Assembly: GCA_023079485.1 (NCBI GenBank)
Contig: CM041104.1
Span: 1,489,676 to 1,553,675 of the forward strand
Length of the DNA: 64,000 nucleotides
Source: Archilochus colubris
Taxonomy: Eukaryota; Chordata; Aves; Apodiformes; Trochilidae
Reading direction: 5' to 3'
Shown in pieces: positions 24,683 to 35,560 of this stretch. Numbering within the stretch: position 1 is the first letter of the stretch; each line of letters starts with the position of its first letter. The position numbers were made by a program, and so were the translations under genes. Under the pieces are notes generated by a model. It ran no database searches and had not been told where the DNA came from. It saw nothing but the letters and a program-made list of their open reading frames with translations.

Positions 24683-27600
24683 GTTACCAGCATAATTATT
24701 CTGGCACATTCTTTGAGTATAAGATAACTAGAAAAGAGAAAGGTTGAGGAGAGAGCAAAGCCTGGATGAGAGGAAAGAGGAGAAGGAATTTAGACAGTTA
24801 AGCACTTTGCACCTTGGAAAGAAATCAGTTGGGAGACAAAGGAAAGTAATAAAGCTTTGTGAAAGCCTGACTGGCACAGGGGGTAAGTAAAGAATTATCA
24901 GCCTTCCTGAAGAGGGTGAGGACTCTTGGGTAACCCAATAAAAATCTACCTGTAAATCAGGCAGAAGGAAGTTTTATTTTATACAGTGCTTTCACTAGCT
25001 GTAGCATTAGCTATTGCCAGTGAATGATGTGGAGGCCAAAAGCACAGAGAAGTCAAAGTTAGAAAAATCTATGGAAGAGGAATGACAATGTTTGTTAACT
25101 AAACCTGAAGTATTTCTGATAGTAAATAGAAGAGTTAACTTTGAGGAAATACAGAAAAATCCTGTGGTGCTGAATGATAAAATAGCAATATTCAGGTAAC
25201 ACAGCTGGAAAACAGGGCTCACTGTGTGTACACAGTGATGAGCTCTGAATTGGCTTTTGAGTCAGATGTGAAACTTGGGTGTTATCATAGGCAGTTGTGT
25301 GAAAATATTATCTTGTTGTCTGGAGAATGGAATTGAAGATTAAATGCTTGTGGAAAAATTACAATGGTCAAACTAGGAAGCAAATTGCTGTGGTTCACCC
25401 ATGTGGTGAATGCTGCCTGAGTACTGGTATTGTTGATCTTGAGGACCCGTTGAAACTGGGAGAGATCCTGAATAGGTTGACAAGAATGATCAAAAGTGTG
25501 AAATGAGTTCCTTGCAAAGAATGTTAAGTAGCTCAAAATTCTTTTAAGCTCCAAAATGTATCTTTGAAGAGAATATGATTGAAGCATGGGAAAGTCTTAG
25601 CAGTGTGGAGCATACACAAGCCCTTTATTCACTGTCTCTTCTGATAAAAGGACTGAGACCACCAAATGGAGGTAGTGAGTGGCAGGCTTAGAACAAAGGG
25701 AGATATTTATAAAGTGGGAGCAGGACCTCCTCCTTTCTCTATGGTGTTGAGGTTCTAATCTGTTGGAACAATTCCCTGCATTTAGGCTGATTTATTCTGC
25801 AGTTAACACTTCATCAGAACGCTGTTCACAGGACTTTGGAAGCTTAGCTCTGGAGCTGTTCCTAAGATAAATCCTTCTGAATGTTGGAGTAGGGATAGAA
25901 ACCAATCCCTCTCATCATCCCTCATGAGGCAAAATCGGGCAAAACCTCTTAACAAAGTGTTTTGGTGGAAGTACCAAATACAGTTTGTACAGATCACAAC
26001 ATCCAACCCAGCCTTCTGGCTGGTATTTTGGGGTTGTTGTTGGAGTATTAGAACTCCGCCAGTTAGGAGTAGCATAGCAGGAGCTAATACAGACTTTTGG
26101 TCTGAGCTGGGGTAGTGACATATTGCTAGAATTGTGGTGGGTTCTTCCAGCTTCAGCTACTACAGAAATAATAGAACAGTAAAATACCAACCAGTGTTAT
26201 TTGGAGATTACTCCACAGGATTTAGAAAAGGACAGACTGAAGGAGAAGGTTTTGGATGAAGGGAAACTGGATGTAGTTCCAGTGGAGGAGTGCTGTTTAT
26301 TTGTGGTTTTCTCACCTGTGGTATCTTGTGTTCACATATTCATTGACAAAGCCAGTTGCTTGCTGATTCATAGCAGCTTGTTAAACATTACTTGATTGTG
26401 GAGAGAGAGATCACTTAAACCCCCAGACTGCTCAGGTGAGCTGTGGTTTCAGTTGCATTTCAGTTTTAACATCTGCTCCTGACCTTGAGAAGGGTTTCTA
26501 GTCATAGAAATAGCTTGTCATTAGTTCCAGCTAGTTAATTAAAGGATATTACCTCAACCTGCAAATCTTTGAGATATTTGAAGGCTGAAAGACTAGGGAG
26601 AGGAGTTAAGGAGTCTGGCCGTGGTGACCCCTCTGTTGTAAGTGCTGTGAGGTGTGTGGAGCTGCAGCCTGAGCAGGGGTCCTGGGGGTCCTGGCTCCCC
26701 AGGAGGGACTGAGTGTGCCTGGGGACACCTCTGTGCTGGGCAGGGGGTGCTGTGCCCCAGGCTGAGCCCTGCAGGCTCTTGAGATGCTGAGGGAATATCC
26801 TGTGGTAAGGAGAGTTATCACCATTTTACTTCCAAAGTATGAAGTATGATCCAGACTTATTGGATTACTGGGGCTTAACAGTTAACTAATTGTGTTATGC
26901 TCTGTGGGTGCTCTCAGGCCAATTATTACCTTAAATTGTTGTGGAGGAGGCTGAAGAAAGAATCTACATTTTGGTTCTGTGATGGTGGCTAAAACTAATA
27001 CGATATTGACAGTCGGGTTTGGCACCTCTTAGTACCACAACTCAGCTGACTAATACTGTCCTAATTATATTTTATTGTCTGACTTACCCTTCTTCCAAAC
27101 ATTTTAAATATGTTTAGAATTCATGGCTCTAGCAGTGCAGTACTGGACATGGGGTAGGGAAATATATCTGCTGTTTTCCAAAAAGAAATGAAGCTTGGAG
27201 AAGGAGGGTAAAAAAGGAATATTGGGGAGAATAGTGTCAATCCAGAACTAATTAGGGTGCTCATTTTATTTGAGATGATTTAATCAGCAGTGTCTTTAAA
27301 TTCTACTAAAAGTTGCATATGGAAGAAGTGTGGATGTAATGTTACAGGAAGGAAATACTAAAACCAATTGAAAACATTTGATAATTCCTCTCCAGGTGAG
27401 TGTTGGCAAGCCAGCCTCTCTCTAGAGAGGGCATTACCAACAACTTGTAAGGTTGGGGCTGGTGTTTTAACACTTGCCTTGTTCCAAGGACCTTGCACTG
27501 GGAAGGCCCTTCTCTAGAAAACACACATTAACTTCTGGAAAGTTGTGGCTGCTCAGAGCTTTAGTGTTTGATTTAGCCTCCAGAGTGTGTTACTTTATAC

Positions 27601-28334
27601 TGAGTACTATTTTTTTTTTGTTTTGTCCTGTTGGGATGAAGGAATATTTTGTGTATAACAGGTAAAGATGTTAATCATTTCTGTATCCATCAGGGAAGGA
27701 GAGAAGGTTGCCTTACCAGTTTTTCTGCAGCACAAAGCCTGAGAATATAAATAACCTCTGTGTGTGGAAAGCACAGCAGCACTGCAGTCCACTGGGGAAG
27801 AAAGTCCTGCAGGTCCTGAGAGAGACTGAGGCTCCTTGAATTCTGGGCAGCTGTAGGAGCAGAGAGGAGGAGGGCTGGCTGGGGGTTCTGCTGCTCCCTG
27901 GCCCTTCACTCTGGAGCTGTATCAGACAGGATCTCACACTACACAGGTCCTGTGCAGCTCTTCAGGGTGTTCTTACTCTAGAAAGTACTGGATATTTTTC
28001 AGGGGCAGGGATCAATTTAATATTAACACTGTTTTGACATACATATTAACATCTGCTGTGAAAAATCTACCAGGAGGAGAATTTCAGCTCCATCTATGCC
28101 TTTAATGTGAAGTCTGTGACTTGATTCCATATTCATTATTAAATAGTTTTAGAAAGAGAATACTTCAGTAGGGCTGATGCCTGGCTGTAACAGGCACTAC
28201 TTTGGGCTTTTCTTTTTATTCTAGTTTCTGATAGTTTCAGGTTAAAAATCACATCATCTGCACATCTTCCTCTAGCAGCAAGGGAGATTCCCATAGGATT
28301 GAAGGAAACAATTTTTGCATTACTCTGTGTGCAA
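24683..28334. other. Nothing recognised
   Basis: Unique AT-rich sequence with no supported exon, RNA gene or repeat. Confidence 0.6.
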
Positions 28335-28479
28335 TACTGGAATTCACTTCCTTAGAGATTTTCAAGTCTGTAAGGCCCTGAGCAACTGGATCCAGGTTTG
28401 AAATTAATCCTGCTTGGAGTAGGAGGCTGTGTTGGATGACCTCCAGAGATCCCTTCCAGGCAGTGCTGTTCTATGATTA
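28335..28479 (+). mobile_element. Old CR1 LINE 3' fragment
   Basis: Diverged 3' end with TTGGATGACCTCCAGAGATC, CCCTTCCAGGCAGTGCTGTT and a final CTATGATTA. It lies about 260 nt left of the polypyrimidine array. Confidence 0.75.
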
Positions 28480-28739
28480 CGTTCAGATCCTGCAAAGGGA
28501 AACCTTGCAGTGTCTGTCAGGCCCTCCTCACCTGCAGAAGAGGCTGTGACCAGACTTCTGAGAAACCCTCAGAGTACTGCTCAGCTGAGGACTTAGTTTA
28601 CTTAGTTTTAGGCTTTGGTGTAGTCATCCATGTACCTTTATCCTTCCCTTTCACCTTTGTGTGGTATGTTCTAGTCTCATGCTGGTTTCTAGGAAATGAA
28701 ATCAGGAAATAATTCTATTGTAATCAAGACTTTCTAAAC

Positions 28740-28757
28740 GGGGGGGGGAGGGGAGGC
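28740..28757 (+). repeat. G-rich run next to the polypyrimidine tract
   Basis: Nine G, A, four G, A, two G. It sits directly before the long C/T array, so purine- and pyrimidine-rich tracts switch strand here. It may form quadruplex or triplex structures; it is also a typical place for assembly errors. Confidence 0.8.
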
Positions 28758-28762
28758 TTGGG

Positions 28763-29142
28763 TCTCTCTCTCCTCTTTCGTCTCTCTCCTCTTTCGTCTC
28801 TCTCCTCTTTCGTCTCTCTCCTCTTTCGTCTCTCTCCTCTTTCGTCTCTCTCCTCTTTCGTCTCTCTCCTCTTTTCTCTCTCTCCTCTTTCCTCTCTCTC
28901 CTCTTTCCTCTCTCTCCTCTTTCCTCTCTCTCCTCTTTCCTCTCTCTCCTCTTTCCTCTCTCTCCTCTTTCCTCTCTCTCCTCTTTCCTCTCTCTCCTCT
29001 TTCCTCTCTCTCCACTTTCCTCTCTCTCCTCTTTCCTCTCTCTCCTCTTTCCTCTCTCTCCTCTTTCCTCTCTCTCCTCTTTCCTCTCTCTCCTCTTTCC
29101 TCTCTCTCCTCTTTCCTCTCTTTCCTCTCTCTCCTCTTTCTC
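28763..29142. repeat. 16-bp polypyrimidine minisatellite (about 24 units)
   Basis: The + strand is almost pure C/T for 380 nt with a 16-nt unit, TCTCTCTCCTCTTTC followed by G or C. The first six units end in TTCG (G at 28,780, 28,796, 28,812, 28,828, 28,844, 28,860); later ones end in TTCC. A single A interrupts at 29,014. It is immediately preceded by a G run (28,740-28,757). Stop-free frames of over 100 codons on both strands are caused by the composition. Confidence 0.95.
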
Positions 29143-32100
29143 ATCTTTATGCTGGCTCCATTGCTCCCGTGATCATGGGGTGAGCTGCTTCAACTCACTA
29201 AAACAGCAGAGAGCAAACCTTAGGAAAAACATCTGCCATCCCCAAGTTTTACCAATGAATTTATTGTACAAGAATATAACGTGGTTTTAAATTAAACTCC
29301 TTGGTGAGTTTTACCTTTCCATTTTCACACATACTAAACCACCTCATAGTTCTGTGGAAGCTGTGTCTGCACCCCAAAACATGCTGGTTTGGGATCTCCC
29401 TGTCAGCTTTGGGAGGGATGGCTGATGCCAAGTATTTGTTGAGTGCCAGTGATGGCTCTGCCACTCTGCAGTGCCCCTTGCCCGTGGGGGTGGTGGGGGT
29501 GGCCTCATCCACTCTGTAGCTGGGTCCTCACTCTGACATGGCTGAGGAACACAGCAAGTAAACAAGTAAGGCAGTGTCAGCTTGAGCATCCTTTGCCAAG
29601 GGAGTGTTCATATTCTTTAAGTCCTCTTAGCTTCTCATTTGCGTTTGGTTTGCTGTTCTTTATGGGATTTTCTATTTTGCTCATCTGGACAAAATTCCCA
29701 GTTCTTTTTAAATTCCAGCCATTCCCAGGATTTTCCTGCAGGGTTCATATATGAGGTGACTGTCTTTATCCTTTCATAGTGGCATAGGGATTACCTGGGC
29801 TTCCCATACAGTATTTTTAACAGTTTCCAGGGTCCTTGTAGGTGTCTTTCTTTTTGTTGCTTTCTCTATTTTATATTTTGTTTTGACAAGTAATCTCTTT
29901 TCTTTCCACTTGAAATGGATGGTATGAGAGCCAGATTTGCTGGCTTTCTGTCATACTGCTGAATTTAGCCTAATTAATATTGAGTTTTCTACTGAAAAAC
30001 AGGTCCTTCAAAGGATCATTCCATTGTAACCCATTCCATGGGATAATTCATCTGAAGGGAGCATCTGTAAGGAGCCCTGCTCCAGTTTGATTCTGAGAAA
30101 CAGGTCCCTTGGAGCCCTTGTGTGCCCAGTGCCACTTGAGGGAAGGGGCCAGGGCCTGGCACAAGGACATGCCAGTGTGGGGGTGAGGTCTCAGTACATA
30201 CTTGCAGGGAGCTGACAGCCTCGGGCAGGCTGAGCAGTCTGGGTTTGCTGCTGAAGCATTTGTTGGCATTTTCCATCCTGTCTCTGTGGTGTTCATGCAG
30301 GTGTTTACAAACTGCTTCCAGTACTCACAAGGGAGGCTGCTCACAGTGGCTGGAACAAGGCGTGCTCAGTTGCTGCATCCTGGATCTATTTCCACCCTCT
30401 CTGAAATAAGAAAGTATGATCTGTTTTATCAAAGAGCTTCTACACATCTCATAAACTCGTCACATGAATGCCCATGCTGATACATACTGGATGTTAGTTC
30501 CTAGCCCTGGTTACTCAGATCCAGGGAGTCCAGTGAAGGCTGTAGTGAGTTAACTGCTTTATTTCTGTATTTGCCAGCTCTTTATGTTGTACACGCTCCT
30601 TAACTTAGCCTGCAGGATGTGGAGGTGACTCCAGACCTTCCGTCTGGTTGTTAGTACGTGAGCAGGTCCTGGTGGCTGTCTGATAGACTCACTCAGCTCA
30701 CTACAAGAGCAGAAAGTGATCCTGGCAAAAAGGCAGCATTAAATCTGCTCACGTTGCTGCCAGGCAGCAGACGCTGCCTAAGGCAGGGTTTGGGTCACAG
30801 CTGCAAGGCGGTGGAGGAGCAGGAAGAAGAGAGCTGGAAGGTATAATGTTCTTTTTCAGAGGCTGTGTATGCTGAAATAATACCCTATAACAAGAGAACT
30901 CAGATTAGCAGACCGAGTTCTGTTTTATATTCTGTATACACTTTATCTAAATTGATTAGATTTGGCATATCTTGAAGTTGAGTGCAGGCCCCTGCGTGTC
31001 ATCTGGCAGTGTCATGGGCATGTGCTTTATCCACTCTGTAATTCAACTGAAAAAAAAAAAAAAATCAACCCTGTTTCTTACAATCAAGTCTCAAGTCAAG
31101 GTCTTTATACTTGACAGATTTAGAAAAAAAGTGGTACACAAGGAGCTTTTTCTCAGTTAGTTCACAGGTCCAAGTGAAAAGCAGTTCTGGAAATAACAAT
31201 TGAGGAGGCAGTAAGCAGATCTGATTTGTCACACCACTGTGGAATCATTGACCTGATGCAAGGGAAAGAGAGGAAGGAATTTCTGTCTGGCATAGAGAGG
31301 GAGGACAGGAGCCTCCCTTCTGGCAGCAACCCAAAATTCTATTAAATGAATAATGAAATTACATCCTGACTTGTTTGTGAATTGCTCTGTATTTGTTACT
31401 GGTTTTTAATGTGTTGATTTGAGCTGCCTCTCCTCTTCTGGCCAGCTGCCTGAGAAGGGGCCTAAAATTCAGCCTGACACACATAAGGATGTTTTCTGCT
31501 TGACAGGCAGTTCACAGGCTGGAAGTGATGGAAGTGACAGCAGTACAGGAGTTGTGATGGTTTTGAAGTAATGACAGTGATACTTGAGAAAAGGTTGTCC
31601 TTCAGATGATGCGGAATGGGCAGTAAGCCAAACTGAAAGAGCTGATTCTGGGAAGCTCCAAGGAGCAGAGCTACATGGGTAAAGAGAAAATGCATTTCAT
31701 TAATGAGTAAAAATGGGGGGGAAATAATAAAAAATTAATTTTGGCAATTTATTTTTCATGCCATGTATATAAGTTCTGAAAATCTGTGAATGCCTCTTAT
31801 GCAGTTAGAGCATATTAAAATAGTGAAGCTATTAACTCCTTGGAGCTAAATCTGTCTTCTGTGTTCTTATATTCAATAGACCTAATTATCTAATACTATA
31901 CAATATGTATTTACTGTGATAAAACTTCAAAGGTCTCTCCCATGTCTGGGGGATAACTTGGAATTACAACGGGTTTAGGTTGTAGATGTTGAAATGTTTG
32001 ATCAGCTTTTGACTGCAAGTATGGCACTTTCTGATGGCCAAAATACATTTATTCAAGTTTGAATGAAATAAGAAGAAAAGTTTGGTTTTGCTTTTCAAAG

Positions 32101-32176
32101 ATTTTAGTAGAAGTGCTCTAGATGTCTGTACACAGCACAGTGATAAAGGGGTGTTAGTTACCTGACTGAGCTGACA
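29143..32176. other. Nothing recognised
   Basis: Unique sequence between the polypyrimidine array and a CR1 fragment. It has a 14-nt A run at about 31,051. No exon is supported. Confidence 0.6.
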
Positions 32177-32470
32177 CTGGAAGGGTCAGGTTTGGGAGGG
32201 CCCTCTTGGAGATCTAGTCCAACCCCCCTAGAGGTTGACCTGGAGCAGGTGGCACAGAATCATGTCCAGGTGGATTTTGAATGACTCCAGAGGAGTCCAC
32301 AACCTCTTTGGGAAGCTTGGTCCAGTGTTCTGTCACCCTCCAAGTAAAGAAGCTTTTCCTGATGTTCAGGTGGAACTTCTGTGTTCTCAGTTCATCCACT
32401 GAGATGAATCTGTCCTCATCCTCCTGGCAGCCACCACATCTCAATAATTGCAATGAGATCATGGTCCTGT
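32177..32470 (-). mobile_element. CR1 LINE 3' fragment (older subfamily)
   Basis: The minus orientation is shown by GGAGATCTAGTCCAACCCCC at the 3' end and AGGTGGAACTTCTGTGTTCT further in. It is diverged and lacks the classic tail. It continues without a clear gap into the relic at 32,480-33,250. Confidence 0.8.
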
Positions 32471-32479
32471 GATCACACA

Positions 32480-33250
32480 CAGCTTTCTAATTCATCATCT
32501 TTATTCCCCATGCTGTGTGCTTTGGTGTACAGGCAAAGGAGGGAGTCCCTCCCTTCAGGAGGGAGTTGAGTACACAGGTTTCCCTGGAGAGGTGCAAGAG
32601 AATACTCCATATCCATGCCATTGGTTGGCCTTCAGGTTCTTATCTTGGGAGGCACCTAGGGAGCCTTTCTCACAGCTCTGGTTGTCCTGGCATACACCCT
32701 AGTTGGATGTGATGGCATGAGCATTGCCAGTTTGAACCCTACACCAACCAACTCCCTCAGTTTAAAGCCAGCCTGCTGCCAGAGCTTCCCCTGTCTCTTG
32801 TAGGTACCTGAATTCCATCCCTTCCTATTGGGTTGTTGTCAGCTAAGACATTATCAGAATGCTGTGATCAGAAAAGCCAAAACCAATGGCAGCAGCCACC
32901 AGCCATGTAGCCAGAAGCTGACGTGCAATATATGCCTGTTTCTGGCTGCCCCCTTGCCTCTAGATGGGAAAATAGAAGAAAAGATAACTTGAGCCCCAAT
33001 ATTTTTCACCTGTTCCCCCAGGGCTTTGCGCTCTTCCTGGGTTCTACTCAGGTTCTGGTGTTGTTCGTGGGCGTCTGGAAGAGCAGCAGTGGAGAGTAGC
33101 CTGTGCCCTTGGTAAGCTGTGGCACCCTCATGGCTTTTGGCTCCAGGAAGGCAGTGGATCTCCTGTGACTCCCTGTCAGGTGGGCACCTTGGTGCCACTC
33201 AGCAGAGCCAAGCACAATGAGCACTCAGCATCCTGTTTGCAGTACCACCT
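32480..33250 (-). pseudogene. Retroelement ORF1-like relic (esterase-like C-terminus)
   Basis: Minus translation contains LGEQVKNIGAQVIFSSIFPS, RGKGAARNRHIL and, after a frame change, GRDGIQVPTRDRGSSGSR. I recall segments of this type from CR1-superfamily ORF1 proteins with an SGNH-esterase-like domain, where GRDGIH holds the catalytic histidine; here the histidine position reads Gln. Stops and a frameshift make it a pseudogene. Other retroelement families are possible. Confidence 0.45.
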
Positions 33251-33484
33251 GTGTGCTGTCCGTGCAGTTCCTCCTCGTGGGTGTCTACTGCTGTTAAAAC
33301 CAAATATCTCTTTTTAGTTGTGATCCTGGAGGGTGGGGACTGGCAGAGACCTGCTTTTTGGGGTCACCAGGGTCCAAGGTGCTTCATTCTTGGTGGTGTT
33401 ACTGGAAGATGGTTCTGAAGCCACCTGTCTAACTCTACCTCAGATCCTCAAGTACTGCACAGCCGGTTAACCGTTACCTGTTGT

Positions 33485-34122
33485 TTGACAGCTGGTTGAA
33501 GATGACCTAGCAGTGTGCCCAGGTGGCCCAGAAAGCCAATGTTATTTTGGCTTGTATCTGGAATAGTGTGGCCAGCAAGTCTAAGGATGTAAGTCCCCTC
33601 CTGTACTCAGCACTGGTGAGGCCTCACCTCAGGTCCTGTGTCCAGGTCCGTGCCCCTCACTTCAAGGGCACTGAGGTGCTAGAGTGGGTCCAGAGGAGAG
33701 TGATGAGGCTGTGAAGGGATGAGGGGGAAAGTTTTAGGGAGAGGCTGAGGCAGCAGGGGTTGTTTATCCTGGAGTAGGGGGAACCTTACCACTCTCTACA
33801 ACTCCCTTCAGGAGTTTGTACTCAGGTGGGGTTGGGCTCTTCTCCCAGGCAATGAGTGACAGCAGGAGAGGACATGGCCTGGAGCTGCCCCAGGGGAGGT
33901 TTAGGTTGGATATCAGGAAGCACTTCCTCATGGAGAGGGTGATCAGGGATTGAGATGGACTGCCCAGGGAAGTGGTGGAGTCCCAATCTCTGGAGGTGTT
34001 TCGGGAAAGGCTGATGTGGCACTGAGTGCCCTGGTGTAGCCAGTGTCGTGGGGTCAGGTCATAGGCTCGACTTGATGATCTCAGAGTTATTTTCCAGTAT
34101 TAATAAAATCCTTTGATTCTGT
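33485..34122 (+). mobile_element. CR1 LINE fragment, diverged
   Basis: CAGTGTGCCCAGGTGGCCCA, GTGAGGCCTCACCTCAGGTC and GGTGATCAGGGATTGAGATG follow the CR1 order, and the end is TTTGATTCTGT. It is interrupted by stops and several indels. Confidence 0.9.
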
Positions 34123-34670
34123 AACTTGGGCACCTGATGGAACAGCTCATCACCCCAGGCACACTCTTCCACCAGAAGGGCTTCAGCCTGCTGTGTTTGG
34201 TACCAGCCAGGGGTGCAGGGACTCCCTGAGCCTCCCGCAGAGGTGTCTGTGGGACGGGGACCAGAGCTGGGCTGCTTCCAAGGTGCTGACAGCCACTGAG
34301 TGACCTTGGGTAGCGTGGCTGTTGGAAGGGTTGTTTGCAGAGATTATCCTGGTGTGAAGGAGAGTGGAAGATGCTAGTTGTAGGTATTTAGTCTTGAGCA
34401 CTAAGTAAAACGGGTATTAGGAAAAAAAATTACTAATTAAACTACTGTGAACTTAACTTCATTAACATACTAAAATACCCTCCTCTAAGCTGGACTGACG
34501 CCTACTCACAGAAGCCACCCACCCTCTGACCATTCCTTCTGAAAAGCAAAACACTATTTAACCATTCATCCAGGCGAATGATACCCGTGTAGTTAGAGGT
34601 CAGGTCATTTTACATTTTGGCTGTATAAAAGAAACCCCGTGTTACAGGGGAGGTGTGCTGGCTCGGGGAA
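34123..34670. other. Spacer with a TATA-like site
   Basis: TATAAAAG occurs at 34,624-34,631, about 400 nt before CpG island 2. The surrounding segment could be an old LTR, but I see no paired copy or clear ends. Confidence 0.4.
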
Positions 34671-35005
34671 ATCATAGAATCATAGAATCGGCTGGGTTGG
34701 AAGGGACCTCAGAGATCATCGAGTCCAACCCTTGAACCACCGTTGCGGTTGCTAGACCATGGCACTGAGTGCCACATCCAGTCTCTTTTTAGATATCTCC
34801 AGACACGGAGAATCCACTACTTCCCTGGGCAGCCCATTCCAATGCCTTATCACCCTCTCCGTAAAGAAATTCTTTCTAATATCTAACCTAAACTTCCCCT
34901 GGCACAACTTAAGACCCTGCCCTCTTGTCTTGTTGAAAGTCGTTTGGCAAAAGAGACCAACCCCCACCTGGCAAATACTGTCTGCCAGCCCTTCCTGCAC
35001 AGAAA
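34671..35005 (-). mobile_element. CR1 LINE 3' fragment abutting CpG island 2
   Basis: ATCATAGAATCATAGAATCG through GACCCTGCCCTCTTGTCTTG to the CAGCCCTTCCTGCAC block. Its 5' break falls within about 20 nt of the start of CpG island 2. Confidence 0.93.
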
Positions 35006-35149
35006 CCGCTTTTTGCCTAAAAAGCAGCGGACGGACGGACCCCGCAGGGGGACAGCAGACAGACCCGGGCTGGGGACATCACTGGCGCCTCAGTGGCGTG
35101 TGGTGGGGGTCACTGCGCCCTTCCCGCGCAAACCAACGGCCGAGGCGCC

Positions 35150-35163
35150 GTTGCCCTGGCAAC
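35150..35163. promoter_or_regulatory. RFX-family X-box motif
   Basis: GTTGCCCTGGCAAC fits the RFX X-box consensus (GTYRCC, two spacer bases, RGYAAC) at every position and is palindromic apart from the spacer. RFX2/3/4 use such sites in promoters of ciliary genes. Its location inside a CpG island supports function, but binding is untested. Confidence 0.55.
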
Positions 35164-35234
35164 GCCCGGCTCGCGCCCGCCTTCCCGCGAGAGCTGCGGC
35201 CGCGGCGGTTGGGCCGGTTGGACCCTCCCCCCCT

Positions 35235-35395
35235 CAGCGCCCTGCCCTCAGACCCCCTCTCAGCGCTCTGCCCTCAGACCCCCTCTCAGCGCTCTGCCCT
35301 CAGACCCCCCCTCAGCGCTCTGCCCTCAGACCCCCCCTCAGCGCTCTGCCCTCAGACCCCCCCTCAGCGCCCTGCCCTCAGACCCCCCTCAGCCC
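35235..35395. repeat. 26-bp tandem array in CpG island 2
   Basis: CAGCGC starts at 35,235, 35,261, 35,287, 35,313, 35,339 and 35,365, an exact 26-nt period for six units (core CAGCGCTCTGCCCTCAGAC plus a C/T run), followed by a shortened unit at 35,390. The long open frames across it on both strands come from the repeat and are not evidence of coding. Confidence 0.9.
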
Positions 35396-35560
35396 TCCTC
35401 AGCCGCCGCCCGAGGGGAGCCTGCGGGTCCCCAGCAGAGCGTCCTCCGGGGTGAACATGGTTCCAAGGTAGTTTTATTTTTTTAATGAAAGTAACTCTAC
35501 ACGCTGCCCTGAGGGGTGGGAGCCGAGCGCTTCCCTGCCACCCCGGTAACGCATCACGCA

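Larger units (their letters stand above)
35010..35560. promoter_or_regulatory. CpG island 2, candidate promoter with RFX X-box
   Basis: A second GC- and CpG-rich block directly follows a minus-strand CR1 fragment. It contains a perfect X-box palindrome, GTTGCCCTGGCAAC (35,150-35,163), E2F-like TTCCCGCG at 35,121 and 35,182, and a six-unit 26-bp tandem array. A possible + first exon ends at CCAAG|GTAGTT (35,467/35,468). It could be an alternative NDRG3 promoter about 8.5 kb upstream of the ATG exon, or the promoter of an unseen transcript. Confidence 0.6.

Noticed and set aside
28734..29183. Open frames of 136 and 141 codons rich in Arg-Glu-Lys or Ser-Leu-Phe
   Set aside because: They run on both strands through the 16-bp polypyrimidine repeat, which cannot form stop codons; no real protein features.
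34759..35485. Overlapping + frames up to 231 codons across CpG island 2
   Set aside because: They start inside an antisense CR1 copy and continue through the 26-bp array; three frames are open at once, so composition explains them.
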